A stretch of 60,936 bases of DNA, taken from Chara braunii (Eukaryota; Streptophyta; Charophyceae; Charales; Characeae). The stretch spans positions 2,650,679-2,711,614 of the forward strand of contig BFEA01000007.1 in assembly GCA_003427395.1 (NCBI GenBank), read 5' to 3'. Shown piece by piece: positions 7,739 through 18,545 of this stretch (within the stretch, counting starts at the first letter, position 1; each line of letters opens with the position of its first letter). Position numbers and translations under genes: made by a program. The notes below the pieces were generated by a model. That model did not search any database. It was not told the DNA's origin and worked only from the letters and a program-made list of their open reading frames with translations.

Positions 7739-9900
7739 TGTCAGCATAGTGCCGATCGAGGGCATCCATGGTATGAACACCGTGAGGAGGTGTGTCCATC
7801 CTCACGGCAACGAAGGCAGCCGCAACGGGCCTCGAGGGCGACACGCTCCTCAGGGGATAGGGCACCGCGAGGAGAGAAAACCATGCGGGAGGGCTATCTG
7901 ACGAACTGTGAACATGCGGCTACCAGCTTGTGCAACCCGACTGCGTGCACGACCCATGGCGAACATGACCATCGGGAGGCGCTCGGCCACCGAGACAATG
8001 TCGTCATCCAAGTGATACTGGATGGCGTCTCGGAGCTCGATGTTCTTCAGGGCGTCCCCAAGGGTAGGGTCAAGCTCGGCCGAGGCATACTCGCCGTAGT
8101 CCAGAGAACTGTAGCGTCGAGAGAATGGCTCCAGGTGGAGCTGGTCGGTGAAAGCGGCCGGCGAAGGAGGATCCACCTGGTGTGGTGCCGCGTGACTGGG
8201 TGGCGGCGTCGACGGATCGCGAAGAAGATGGGGCGTCGGAGAAGTGACTCGGCATCGTCTGGTATTGTCGAGCAGCCTCATAGGCCTGCTCTGAGGAGGC
8301 GAAGCTCTGTTGCCAGAGCTCGACGCGGTAGTCAGTCGGAAGACTGACTACGAACCTGTTGGTCAAAAGGACCTCAGGTAGAAGTGCCTCATCCCAAATG
8401 AGGCAAGCGTCCTGAAACACTTTGTGTGACGCTCAAGATCGGTTGGTGAGGAGGACTCGCGCCACTGTGTCTAGGTGACCCGATCTAAGGCGTCGGTCGC
8501 ATCGTGGAGAGTGTCGTAGCGGTCATGGAGGAGCGCGGTGAAATCCGTGAGAGTAGGAGCCTCAATTGAGCGAGTATGATGGGTATAAAAGTTCTCCCAT
8601 GTGGAGAGCACGCTGCCTCGCAATTTAGTTGCGAGCGCGGAGCACGACAACGCTTGACTAGTGTTAGTCAGTGTCAGCGCACGTGTGGCAGTCAATTAGT
8701 GCGACACACACATTGTACCATCAAAGTCGGGTATGTCCGACAGACGCACAAGGGTGGGAACGTTGTGCTGACGACGAGGGGAGAAGGGTTGATGGGCCTG
8801 CAATGCGGCGGCGAATGTCGAGGCCGGTGCAGAGGTAGAAGTGGTGGCAGGCTGAGAGTCGGGCCTGCCGGTGGAAGGTCCAATAGACGTAGAGGCAACG
8901 ACCGCAAGCAACTGTGATGGAGTAGTGAGGTAGGAGGTTATGGGGGGGGAGTCGGTCGAGGGAAATAAGTCGGCAAGACAGAGGTGGGAGGGGCGGTATA
9001 GGAAGAAGAAGGGTGAGCAACCTGTGAAGGGTGAGGCTGTCTCAGGGAGATAATCTCCGCCTAAAGCTGCGCCGTTGTGACCTGTAGGGTAGTCACTTGC
9101 TGGGTGCACGGGGTCGGGGGTGGAGGAGGCGGAGAAAGTACCCTAGCGGGAGGAAGGAGAACTCCGGGCCGTAGTGCCGCGATCGGTGCATGAAGCTGGG
9201 AAGCAACACCGGGGTGGGTAGATGAAATTGTCTGTCTAGGTATCGGTATCTGGGCGACAGCACATGCGGCAGTGGCCGAAGCGGCAGGGGCGGCGTGGGC
9301 GGCGGGGGCTAACGGATGTGTCGCAACAAACGGTATGGTCTGAGCGGCAACAACACTCACCACTGTGGACGGGAAGTGTTGGGCCTGGCCCGCGGAGGAG
9401 GATGAACCACCACGTCTCCGTCCCTGGAATCGTGGAGAGCCAGACTCTGAGCCGGTAGGAGATGGGCTATGGGCTGAGCAACAACAACACTCACCACTGC
9501 GGAGGGGAAGTGTTGGGCCTGGCCCGCGGAGGAGGACGAGCCACCACGTCTTCGTCCTTGGAGTCGTGGAGAGCCAGACTCTGAGCCGGTAGGGGATGGG
9601 GTTTGGGAGTGGTGGGGAAAGCGATGAGGAGAACCCTTGAGGCGGTGAACTTCAAGGGCGAGCGCATTAACTTGCCTCTCCAGGGGTGCAAGCACATCGA
9701 GTCGCGCTTGCGGAGGTGCAAGGAGAGACCTAAGAACAACGCGAAGGTCCGTGGGGTCCCCAGAGTGCTGACCCTGGACCGTCGGGTGGGTGGGCGCCTG
9801 AGAGACGGAGGGCGCCACAACGATCTCCTCAGCTGTAGTCCCATCCGTGGGTAGTGGACGCATGGGGGTAGACATGGCAGGAGGTGGAGAAAAAGGTGGG
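7739..9900 (-). pseudogene. Gag of element E
   Basis: The minus strand carries, from the N-terminus, a Pro/Ser/Ala-rich stretch (frames 9357-9875 and 8696-9363), then a capsid-like region at about 8070-8760 (LSDIPDFDGT; ALATKLRGSVLSTWENFYTH; FTALLHDRYDTLHDATDALD; LLTNRFVVSLPTDYRVELW; SSEQAYEAARQYQ). It ends in a knuckle CLRCREDGHTSSRC (C-x2-C-x4-H-x4-C) near 7780-7830, preceded by LSPEERVALEARC. Gag packages element RNA. Several frameshifts break it. The organelle insertion follows about 60 bp after the knuckle. Confidence 0.75.
9350..9612. repeat. Tandem duplication of about 131 bp in gag of element E
   Basis: The segment with aacactcaccactg, tgttgggcctggcccgcgg and agccagactctgagccggt occurs twice head to tail with small differences, in the low-complexity N-terminal part of gag. 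Confidence 0.75.
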
Positions 9901-10085
9901 GAAGGAGATGGGTTATGGCGTGGGGATATGGGACCACCGGTGATAGGGAGGGGAACGCGGGAGCGGAGGGCCAGACCTTTCTTTGCTTCGTGGGTGTTTC
10001 ACTTACTTGTGATGGGGTGTGAACCGACAAGCTATAGAGTTTTCCATCTGGCGTGGGTGAGTGATAGTCTGCTTTGATTTTCGTC

Positions 10086-10089
10086 ACGG
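10086..10089. repeat. Target-site duplication of element A, left copy
   Basis: ACGG, identical to 25060-25063 on the other side of the element. Four bases is at the short end for Ty3/gypsy integrase. Confidence 0.65.
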
Positions 10090-11443
10090 TGTCAACCGGT
10101 AGAAGGACTCTTCCGGCCTCCAACACAAACCCTAAGTCTCGCGCCGCGTCTGTCACCCAGGGGAGGGTTGGTCGGTGCTCATGTAACCTGCACAATCCAT
10201 GTCAGTATACATCCACGACAAAGTGTAGCTCAAACCGACTCCATACCATGCGACAAGAGTAGGCCGAAAAAAAAACAATATAAGAGTTTTCATTCAGTCA
10301 AGTACAATGAGGTGCTCAGCACAGTTCCCGATTCCGGGTGAAGTCCCTCTGTCTATATGTGTAGGGTCCGTTTGAGTGCCTACAGATCGCATGGATAGCC
10401 TCCGCCTAACTCTCCTTCCGACAAAGCCCCGCCGATACCGTGGGCGCCTGTCCCAGGGATGGTGCTTGAACTCTCCGTATCAGATGTCTCCTCCCGCGCC
10501 CTCCGGGGCCATAACTCAAGGTCAGTCGAGACCATGCCTCTCAGAGAATCATGCCTCGCGGGAGTCCCCTTCAAATGAGCCCAGTTGGGCTTTTAAAGTC
10601 CGCAGACCCTGGCCTCAGTCTTCTCGCCTCCCAAGTTGCCAGCGTGGGGCTGCTGAAGTTGCAGCGCCCTGGTACCAAGCCTACGCCCGGGCCTGTTTGG
10701 CGAAAAAGGCCTTTCCATCGGGAACTGAGCCTTTTGCAGCGGCCCGGTACCGTGGCTAGCCCGAGCCTGTCCTAGGCCTGCCCGGGCCTCGGCGGTCCCC
10801 ACGCTTTAGTGATCCCGCCCCGAAGAGGGAAAATCCCAGTCAGGCCCCCTAAATTAAAGACTGGGCCCTGTCGCTTAATCGGCCTAGCCGGCCTCCATGT
10901 CCTGGCGGATCGCCCCTTCAGAGGAAAGAATCATCCGGGCCCACGACCCTTTGCCCATAGCCCCTATTTCTTAGCGTCGAAGCCTCCGCGTAGGCCCGAC
11001 CACATCGCTGGCAGACGCAGGGTATTCCTTGGAATTCTGCTGCTCGCGGCAACTTCAGTTATCGTTGTCACTTAAGATGTTCGTAGGCTCATTGTAAATG
11101 CGTGACGACGCAGTTCTTTTGACTATCCTGCCGATATTCGGTATCATTCCGACCTCCCGCGGCCGCATCCCCTTGTCTGACCCCTTGGCAGTAGCCCGCT
11201 GTGACATCCTCTTTGTGCTCGCTAGTGGCTTATGTCTTAAGGTTTTTCCGTAAAAGTACCGTTGCTCAATGCTCGCTCCCTGCTATAACTAAATGTCGTA
11301 GCCCGTGACTCGTTCAACCCACCTGTCGCAACATCTTTCCCGTGGTAGGCGAGCTTCAGCCAGGTAAAAGCCAACAAATAGAGACCTTGATGCGCACCCT
11401 TGTAAGAGAAGTAAAGGGCGGCGTAGGGCTGGAGCCGCCGACA
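10090..11443 (-). repeat. 3' LTR of element A
   Basis: 1354 bp, aligning throughout with 23692-25059. The main difference is a short insertion in the other copy (gggccccgaacaggttttt near 24311). Plus-strand ends are tgtcaacc and gccgaca. Short ORFs inside are not called as genes. Confidence 0.92.
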
Positions 11444-11460
11444 GCAACCCCCCCCCATTC
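11444..11460 (-). other. Polypurine tract of element A
   Basis: The minus strand reads GAATGGGGGGGGGTTGC directly before the 3' LTR, the place of the plus-strand DNA primer. Confidence 0.75.
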
Positions 11461-11561
11461 TCGACGTCCTCGGCGAGCGATCTGGGTATATCCAGAAAAA
11501 GGGAGGAGAAAAGTTGATATCCTAATCTCTACCCATCAACCCAAGATTGTCTTCTTTTTCC

Positions 11562-12593
11562 TCACCGAGTCCCTTTTTGTTGTTTTTTCTTCTTTCTTTG
11601 CTTCTTCTTAACCAATCTCTTTTTGACCCCTAATCGGTTGGGGAACTCACGTTGCTTCTTCTCGCAGCGGTGCACGCTTTCCCTCTTGTCTACTACCAGG
11701 ATGACCTTAATAGTTTCTTTGCCCTTACGCTTCCTTTCCCTTCTCAACCCGGCCGACTCTATGACCTCGCATTTCTTCTTCTTCTTCGCGCCTTTCCATC
11801 GTTTACTCCCGACTCCTAGGACCTTCTCTTCCCCCTTTCTTGCGGGCGTCTTAGAGGATTCTCCCGCCTCATGAGTGACCTCCTCTATAGGGTCTTCTTT
11901 ACGCTTCTCCAGGCGTCCGTCTAGTCGCTTGTCGACTTCTTCTTTCTCTTTACCCTTCTCCGGATGCAGGGTAGGCTCCTTTCGATCTTTAAAGACCTTC
12001 AAGCGCGCCCCTGATACCGGTTCCGTCGATCTAGCTCCGTCTAGCTCCTCTGTCAGATAGGCTCCGCCTTCTAGCCTCTTTACCACACGATAGGGCCCCA
12101 TCCATCGATTCGCTAGCTTCCTGGTCCAAGTCCTTTCTAACGAGAAACCGTAAAGCAAGACTAGGCTCCCCGTGGGTATCCCTTCTTGCCTGACTCGGAG
12201 ATTTTTGTCCCACCTTTCCTTATCTTTCCTCCTCTGTTTTTTTAGCCTTTCTTTAGCGTCCTGAGTGCTATCATCTAGGGTTTCAGCTATCTGCTTGATT
12301 CTAGCGGCCAACAACTGCTCTTTAGTCGAGACCTCTTCCCAATCAATGGTCTGCCAAGAGTCAATATGAAATTCTATCAGTAAGGGGCAATGCCTTCCAA
12401 ACCACAGGGTGTAGGGAGGATACCCTGTTGTCGATCGGACCGTAATATTATCCACCCAAACTGCGAATCTCAGATACCTAGGCCACTTCTTTTCCTTCCC
12501 CTCACACCACTTCGCGAGAGCATTCACTAGAGACTGATGCCCCCTCTCTATAGGAGCGTTAGTTTGAGGATGATATGCTGTAGATAATGACAC
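11562..12593 (-). pseudogene. Integrase core end and C-terminal domain of element A
   Basis: 343 codons. It starts within the catalytic core at STAYHPQTNAPIERGHQSL, which holds the final Glu of the DDE triad. PYTLWFGRHCPLLIEF follows at about residues 75-95, a coiled region (ARIKQIAETLDDS) at 110-140, and a GPY/F module NRWMGPYRVVKRLEGGAYLT at about 185-205. The last 120 residues are a Lys/Arg/Glu-rich tail, longer than usual. No credible start codon is needed: this is the downstream part of the polyprotein, separated from 12701-13291 by a TAG and a frame change at about 12594-12700. The enzyme would insert element cDNA into the genome. Confidence 0.85.
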
Positions 12594-12700
12594 TCGTACC
12601 CCAACCCTCTAGAGTAGTTCCTGAACCTCCTTAGCCATAAATTCCGACCCTCTATCCATGACAATCTTCCCAACACAACCATATCGCGTGATAGATTCCG

Positions 12701-13291
12701 TTAGATACCCACTAACAGCCTTGCCAGTTTTCTGACGCAGTGGCATTGCCTCCACAAACCAGTCAAGTCGTCTCTAATGTCCATGATATAATTCATTCCT
12801 CCTTCTCCCTTGGGCATCTTAACTAAGTCTACGTGAACTTTCTGACTCACTGTCGTCGGATAAGAAGGGAACAAGGGTTCCTTATACTTAACCACAGCCC
12901 TTTTCTGACATTCTGGGCACGTGAGACAATATGATTCCACGTCCTTATATAGGCCATCCCACCAATAGAGATTCCTAACCTTCTCAAATGTTCCCTTCAC
13001 TCCTCTGTGTCCTCCAACGACTCCGTCGTGAAGCTGCGCTATTATGTCCCGTTGTTGACCTTCATCACAGACGACTCTCATCGGCATCCCATTCTTAGGA
13101 GGCCTCTTAAAGAGGTGCCCCGCTCTCAGGCAATATTGTTGAGCCTCCTTTCTAACCTTGTCATTGCTCTCAGCTTCACCTGTGAGGTACCGTCCTATCC
13201 GATGATACTTTCCTGTGTAAAGGTTTTCCAAGAATAGCGGAGCTCGGCTGACACTAGGTTCCACTCTTAGCGAGCCTATCTCCACTTGCAA
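12701..13291 (-). pseudogene. Integrase N-terminal zinc domain and core start of element A
   Basis: 196 codons. An HHCC zinc module runs from QLHDGVVGGHRGVKGTFEKV through YWWDGLY to YCLTCPECQKR at about residues 87-130. The first core Asp follows in KVHVDLVKMP (about 153) and YIMDIRDDLTG. The frame then slips out of phase at GLWRQCHC. Lower down, in other frames, the GKIVMDRGSEFMA segment with the second Asp can still be read at about 12620-12670, so the triad survives in pieces. Confidence 0.85.
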
Positions 13292-13299
13292 GAATTTGT

Positions 13300-13424
13300 T
13301 GACTCCACTAGGCGACCCTAAATTTCATTCTTCCAACGGAATTCATGGTAAGCCATCCGCCACCGAATTCTTGGCCCCTGAAATTCGTTCCACTACATAG
13401 TCGAACATCCAATTGTGGGATCCG
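13300..13424 (-). pseudogene. RNase H remnant of element A
   Basis: After the RT frame ends at 13425, other minus frames read DPTAVATVLQ and MFDYVVERISGAKNSVADGL, the end of a Ty3/gypsy RNase H domain. Frameshifts and probably a deletion separate them. Confidence 0.6.
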
Positions 13425-14846
13425 TTAGCGAGAAGTCTTTCTGCAGGACGGTCGCCACTGCCGTGGGGTCGACTCATAGTTCCTTTCGGTGGTGTTTAAA
13501 GTCTTACTTTCAAACCTGAGAGGTCTCTCATTGCCTTCCTGGTCTTTTTGAGTTAAGACTCCCCCAACGGAGGCAGGTCCTGCATCTGTGCAAACTACAA
13601 ATGGTCGCTTCTGCTCGTCCTCAAAATAAGGAACTCCAAGGACTTGACCCCCCTCTTTAAATTCATCCTTTAGAGTTCTCACAGCATCCTCTTGCTCACT
13701 CGTCCACCTCCATTCCACTCCTTTGCGCAAGATCCTTCTTAGAGGTTCGACCTTCCCAGCATAACCCTTTATAAAGTTGTTCCAAAACCCAACTATCCCT
13801 AGGAACTGACGTATATCGGTAATATGCCGTAGCGGAGTATGCCAGTTCATAAGCTTCTCTAACTTTGCGGGATCCGGCCTTCTACCATCCTTGTAACAGA
13901 TGTAGCCTAGTATCTTTATGGAAGACACTGTCCATCTACTCTTGGTTCCGCTTACTGTCAGATTAGCGTCCTCTAACTTCACAAGCACCCTCTTAATATC
14001 TTCAGCGTGGGTAGCGACGAACTTCCTTACTCCAGGCCTCATCTCAGGTTCGTCCTTCTCATAGGGTCCTTTGATAGGAAAGTCATCCAGGAAGACTACC
14101 AGATTCGGTATAAGTTCTCCCAGGACTGCTACCATGGCTCTTTGGAAGACCGCCATGCCATTAATCCATCCCATTGGTACTACCATCATTTGTATTAGCC
14201 CCAATGACGTGTGCATTGCAGTTAGATGTCGGCCTCGGTAATCAAGTGGAATTTCGTCATAGCCTGTGAAAATGTCGCAGACCGAGTAAATCGAGCGTCC
14301 GACAGCTCCTTAAGAGAGAAGATCTGCATTCGGGATAGACCCGACGTCCCTAACTGTAACCTTATTCGCTTTCTGTAGGTCTTGTATCCATCGGAGCTTT
14401 CCATTTGGCTTCCTAATGAAGAACCACCGATTCGCATAGGCACTCTTACAAGGCTCGACCTCGAAAGTTCTAATCTTTTCCTTTAAGAAGTCCACCATCA
14501 GTTCCTTCTCTTTCTGAGCGCAATTGAAACCCGCGTCATTCCAGGGTACGTGAGGGACCGTATAAATTCTGGCGGGCTTCACATATCGTGGATCTATCCG
14601 CCCCCTTTCTGCGTCGCAAAACGCCACTGCTTTGTCGCAAGACTGTAGGGTCTCTATAATGAGATCCCTCTCCTCGGTAGTAATGTTTTCGTCTCCTATA
14701 TCCATTACTTTGAGTCTTTCCTCAGTGATCCTTGGTCCTTCCGAGGCCTTACGCTCCCTGATCATCTGAGTTATCTCCTCCTCCGTAATACCTATCTCCC
14801 CTGTCCTATCACGACTGACCGCGACCGGCTTCACCTTCTGGGTCAC
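13425..14846 (-). pseudogene. Reverse transcriptase of element A, one in-frame stop
   Basis: Two open stretches (14310-14846 and 13425-14216) share one frame and are separated by a single in-frame TAA near 14308; the reading continues as GRSIYSVCDIFTGYDEIPLD. Visible blocks are KSAYANRWFFIRKPNGKLRW, LQKANKVTVRD, the first catalytic Asp in VCDIFTGYDE, MGWINGMAVFQRAM and the FLDD box at 14082-14096 in VVFLDDFPIKGP. Then come LVKLEDANLTVSG, the connection segment ILGYICYKDGRRPDP, and the RNase H start RPFVVCTDAGPASVGGVL. Catalytic residues are intact. The frame is offset from protease by a shift at a GGGGG run near 14870. Confidence 0.88.
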
Positions 14847-14859
14847 GGTTTGTATCTCT

Positions 14860-15453
14860 TTATTCCCCCGCCGCGTGGGGGAACTCCTTCAAAAAAGTCA
14901 GCTTGATACACCCCCCGAATTCGTCATCATCTGTTTCCTTTGGATAGGGAGTCTCATTTATAACATACCTGTCTTCCAATTCCTCGACTTCTAACCTCTT
15001 ATCTTTTATTGTAAGAGGGCCTAAGGTGAGTTTCTTCGGAATCATCTGGCAACTTCTTGTCTTAAGAAGCCCTTTGTTCGGTAGGGAGACCTTATGACGT
15101 TTATCGTACTCATTCACCGTCTTTAGTGTCACTCGACTACCGTCTGACCCGTTTATGGTAACAACTTGACTGCCATCTCGCCTATTCTCAGTGGTGGCAT
15201 TCACGTGTGTAAGCCACGTCCTGCCGAGGATTAATTCCGAGGAACAGTCTTCGACGGTGAATACCGGAACGGTGACCTCCACACCAGTTACGATCACTTT
15301 GGCTCTGTGACACACCCCAAGTGATGGCTGTCGTAGTTTGTTAGTGGAAATCATAGTTATAGCCACGCTCCTATCAATGTCCAAGTCGAACCTTCGCGCG
15401 ACTTTGTCCTCACAGACGGTTGACTCGGAACCGTCATCCACGATGGCCTCCAT
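14860..15453 (-). pseudogene. Aspartic protease of element A
   Basis: 197 codons. The active site reads AIVDDGSESTVCEDKVARRF, with D-D-G in place of the usual D-T/S-G. The second-half motif is SSELILGRTWLTHVNA. It is in the same frame as gag and as 17572-18030. The gag end and protease are separated by one UGA, after which the reading continues through GNGDYFYVLGSGKLKAT into this ORF. Protease would cut the Gag-Pol precursor in the particle. Odd point: the D-D-G triplet. Confidence 0.8.
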
Positions 15454-15519
15454 TCCTACCCCGTTAATGGTAGCTTTTAATTTCCCACTTCCTAGAACAT
15501 AGAAATAGTCTCCATTTCC

Positions 15520-17496
15520 TCACTCCTCTTCCTTCTCCTTTTCTGTAATAAGAGAGGATGCCTTGACCTCTGCTGACTCCGTTAATGACACTTTCGCTTT
15601 CCTCATCATGGCTACTAGTTCGTCCCTTGCCGAACCACAACCCGCTATGAACTCTTTAAGAGTAATAGGAATTGGCATATCCATGACCCTCCTTAGTGGC
15701 GCTCTTAGACCGACCTCATCCAGTGTACTCTTTAAGTGAAACTTCTTAGATCCTCTCTTTCTTGGGGACACTGGCGATTCGGGCGACTCTACTTGTTCTT
15801 CAGTCATGGGCTGGTCAGAATCCTCCTTCTTTCCGCTACTGGGCTCCCCCGTGTGCTGTGCGCAAACCCGAACTTCGTCATTATTAATGTCTTCCTCAAA
15901 CTTAACTGACGATACCCTCATCCCCAGACTGTCAGGTCCATCATCCAACTCATCTTCGAAGGTCACTCTTGATACTTTGGTTGGAGCCGGTATTTGAGTC
16001 TGCTTCCCTTTTGCCTTGTTCATCATTTTTCTCTTGATATCCACATTAATCTTCATAGAGGGCAGAAAAGGAACAAGCTTCCCCTCATCAGCCCACATCA
16101 CGTACTTCCTATCGCCGAGTTCTATGATCCCTTCCTTCAAGGTGTCTATCATGGCGTGACAGTCTTTCTTTCGGTGGTCCTCCTCGCCACAGTATATACA
16201 TGCTTTGTCGTTCCAGGTCCGCTTGGGATTCGAATTTCCCCTCTCCCTAGTTTCAGGCCTTAGATTGGGTCGGTTTGGCGTTTCATCTTTTCTTTGGCCA
16301 GCTTGAAGTTTTTGCACGACCGCCTTCAGTGCCTCCAACTCCTTTGCCAATTCCCCCTCGCGACCGTCCGGTCTCTTGGGCTCTATCTCCTCCATCGGTT
16401 TCCACCTGTTGTCATTAACGTTCGACCATTTTGATGTTCCCCACTCGGCATCATTCCTTTTCCACACGGGCCGGTTCCCTTTCCTCCATTCGCCTTCGGC
16501 CTTTGCCTGTTCACCCCTTTTTGGTGAGCTCGAGTAGACTTCCCTGTTTTCTGCTCTTGGCCTCCTATCTTCAAATTGAGATTTTTCCCCACTTCTGTAC
16601 TCAGAGACTCCTTTCCCTAGGTTGTCGAGGATTTTGGCAAGGTGGGTTTTCACACTTTGCCCTTCAGTGTCATGTACCATGACCTTAACTTGGGCAAACG
16701 CCATTTTAGAGGGAAGGTCTCTCATAATCTTTTCTCGCTTCTCACATGACAGGAACCCCAAAAATATCCCCCACCTTTCTAACTCTGCCAGGAATCCCCC
16801 TTCCACCAAAGGGTTAGAAGCCTTCTCGTACCTCCTAGCGAATGCCACCAAACTCTCATCCTCTTGCTTCTTCATCTTTCTAAGATCATCTACAGAGTAG
16901 GAGATCTCGTCACAGGCGAAGATCCTGCTGATTCTTTCTTTGAACGTCAACCATCTCCAGCTGTCTGGAATGGCTTCCCTTACTTCGCGATCTATCTTGG
17001 GGGCGGTGTGATGAAGAAAGTTAACAATCATATCCGGATTACTCCGTTCCGCCCCCATCCCCAATACTTCCCAGTCATCCAAGAATTCTGTCACATTCTT
17101 CCCATTGAAGATCATCTGGATTCCGGCCAGCGCTGAAGACTGATACGCAGGTGGTCCAAGAAAATGTGACATATATGCGCCCGGCGCATACGCCATGGAG
17201 TGAGGGTCTTTTCTGTAGAGTTCACTAGTGGCCTCCCTACACGGGTCCCTCATTCTCGGATTCGCAAACCTAGTTATTCGAGCCCTGTTTAAAACTTCCT
17301 TCCTCCAACCATCACTCCTGAAGGTCCTCCCTTCGGTTTCTTTTGCCCGATTATCCATCTTCCATAAGACTCTCTTAAGCTTATCTAACTCATTTCCCCC
17401 GTCGACACCCAATTTTTTGTCGAGACTGTTCGCTCTAGACTTCTGTGTTCTGACTTCCCCACCCTCAGAAGGCAGGTAAGCTCCTTCGCCTTCCAT
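15520..17496 (-). CDS. Gag polyprotein of element A
   Basis: The longest open frame in the window, 658 codons. The N-terminal 90 residues are charged. A capsid-like region follows at about 120-290 (IFNGKNVTEFLDDWEVLGM; FLHHTAPKIDREVREAIPDS; RIFACDEISYSVDDLRKMKK; ESLVAFARRYEKAS; FLGFLSCEKREKIMRDLP). A basic low-complexity stretch with a short coiled coil (ELAKELEALKAVVQKLQAG) comes next. A knuckle CIYCGEEDHRKKDC lies at about residue 431-444, then an acidic C-terminal domain. It ends in UGA, with protease next in frame. The frame is also open upstream (17509-17571) between stops, so the original protein may have begun earlier than the ATG chosen here. Confidence 0.85.
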   Translation of the reverse strand: MEGEGAYLPSEGGEVRTQKSRANSLDKKLGVDGGNELDKLKRVLWKMDNRAKETEGRTFRSDGWRKEVLNRARITRFANPRMRDPCREATSELYRKDPHSMAYAPGAYMSHFLGPPAYQSSALAGIQMIFNGKNVTEFLDDWEVLGMGAERSNPDMIVNFLHHTAPKIDREVREAIPDSWRWLTFKERISRIFACDEISYSVDDLRKMKKQEDESLVAFARRYEKASNPLVEGGFLAELERWGIFLGFLSCEKREKIMRDLPSKMAFAQVKVMVHDTEGQSVKTHLAKILDNLGKGVSEYRSGEKSQFEDRRPRAENREVYSSSPKRGEQAKAEGEWRKGNRPVWKRNDAEWGTSKWSNVNDNRWKPMEEIEPKRPDGREGELAKELEALKAVVQKLQAGQRKDETPNRPNLRPETRERGNSNPKRTWNDKACIYCGEEDHRKKDCHAMIDTLKEGIIELGDRKYVMWADEGKLVPFLPSMKINVDIKRKMMNKAKGKQTQIPAPTKVSRVTFEDELDDGPDSLGMRVSSVKFEEDINNDEVRVCAQHTGEPSSGKKEDSDQPMTEEQVESPESPVSPRKRGSKKFHLKSTLDEVGLRAPLRRVMDMPIPITLKEFIAGCGSARDELVAMMRKAKVSLTESAEVKASSLITEKEKEEE

Positions 17497-17571
17497 CCTT
17501 TCTTCTTAGTCCACTAAAAGCCGGTTCAAGACTGCCCTTACCCTATTTGTGGATTCTTCTAGCAATTCCCG

Positions 17572-18030
17572 TCACGCCTCGAAATCCTCGTTTTTCCCTT
17601 CGGCCCTCACAACTAAGGCGGTAGTCAAAGAAGCTTGTAAGTAACACGAGTTTGCATCCAAGGTACTTAAAGATACGCCGTCCTCTACCGCCTTAAAAAG
17701 CTCTCCTAATGCCCGAGCGTCCTCCTTTAGTTTTATCCTTGCCGTGGCTATAGTCTCTCTCCCGGTTCGCGATACCGTCTCCCCACCAAAGACGGTGGTG
17801 ATAATTTTTATCTTAGCTAGGTGGAGATCATCCGCAGGTTTCCAAATAGCACACTTCATACCCTCTATAGCCGCTTTGGCAACACATTCGATCTCCTCTT
17901 CGTGACTTAATTGCCCTTCATGCGTTGCTTCCACTAGAACTCGAACTTTCGATCCTTCCCTCTCAGCTCTCATCGAAAGGTTGTATCTCCTCTTCCTCGC
18001 CTCCGCACTGACCATCCTTCTCCTGAACAA
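17572..18030 (-). pseudogene. Pre-gag ORF of element A, in frame with gag
   Basis: 152 codons, unrecognised. It shares the reading frame of gag: a TGA at 17572, 20 open codons and a TAA at 17509 are all that separate them. The sequence is mixed alpha/beta in appearance (SKVRVLVEATHEGQLSHEEE; LHLAKIKIITTVFGGETVSR), with a Glu/Lys-rich character like its upstream neighbour, with which it overlaps by 68 bp in another frame. Likely the N-terminal part of an original pre-gag polyprotein. Confidence 0.55.
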
Positions 18031-18331
18031 CTTCCTCCCGGATCTCCTTTAAGCGCCTGGCAAGGAACTCATTTTTCCATCCCTCAATCTTCTCTCTCTC
18101 CTCTTTATAAATGGTGATCAGTCGTTCCACCTTCCTCTCTAACCTCCCTAACCCGACTTCATCTGTGGAGGTCCACCACTCCTGATATCTAGCTAGCAGG
18201 CGCTCCACCTTCTTCTCTATCGGGTCTAAGTAGTTTTCCAGGATGTCGTCTATTTCAGTGTCCTTCCCTCTCACACGAGAGCCCGCGCTTCGTGGACGGT
18301 CTCGTCCTTCTTTATTTCGCACCTCATCCAT
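17963..18331 (-). pseudogene. Coiled-coil pre-gag ORF of element A
   Basis: 122 codons, highly charged, with a predicted coiled coil at about residues 30-105 (IEKKVERLLARYQEWW; LGRLERKVERLITIYKEERE). No known domain. It ends overlapping the start of 17572-18030, which suggests a frameshift in one ancestral frame. Confidence 0.5.
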
Positions 18332-18359
18332 CCTTCAGACCACACCATAACGCTGTAGG

Positions 18360-18545
18360 TTATTCTCTCTCGTTCCGGACCAGCCCCAAGACCCTAGGTC
18401 TCTCCCGCTCAATCGCTCTTTGAGCAAGTCGTCTGCAACCCTGTTCGTCTAAAGACGTGGTTGATCGAATTCTAATGACCGACGTCACTTCGCCAGCGAA
18501 TGATACCCGATTTACCTCCTCTTCTTCAGTTACGGCTCCCGGCAT
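18360..18545 (-). pseudogene. Short pre-gag ORF of element A
   Basis: 61 codons (EEEEVNRVSFAGEVTSVIRI; RRLAQRAIERERPRVLG). Unrecognised. It starts inside the end of 18526-18987. Possibly a linker between repeat R4 and the coiled-coil part. Confidence 0.4.

Noticed and set aside
10376-10802. ORFs inside the LTRs of element A (also 23988-24441)
   Set aside because: Pro/Arg/Ser-rich frames on both strands of the LTR, without domain or conserved start.
11623-11874. Plus-strand ORFs across element A's pol and gag (also 15806-17136)
   Set aside because: They are antisense shadows of the integrase tail and gag.
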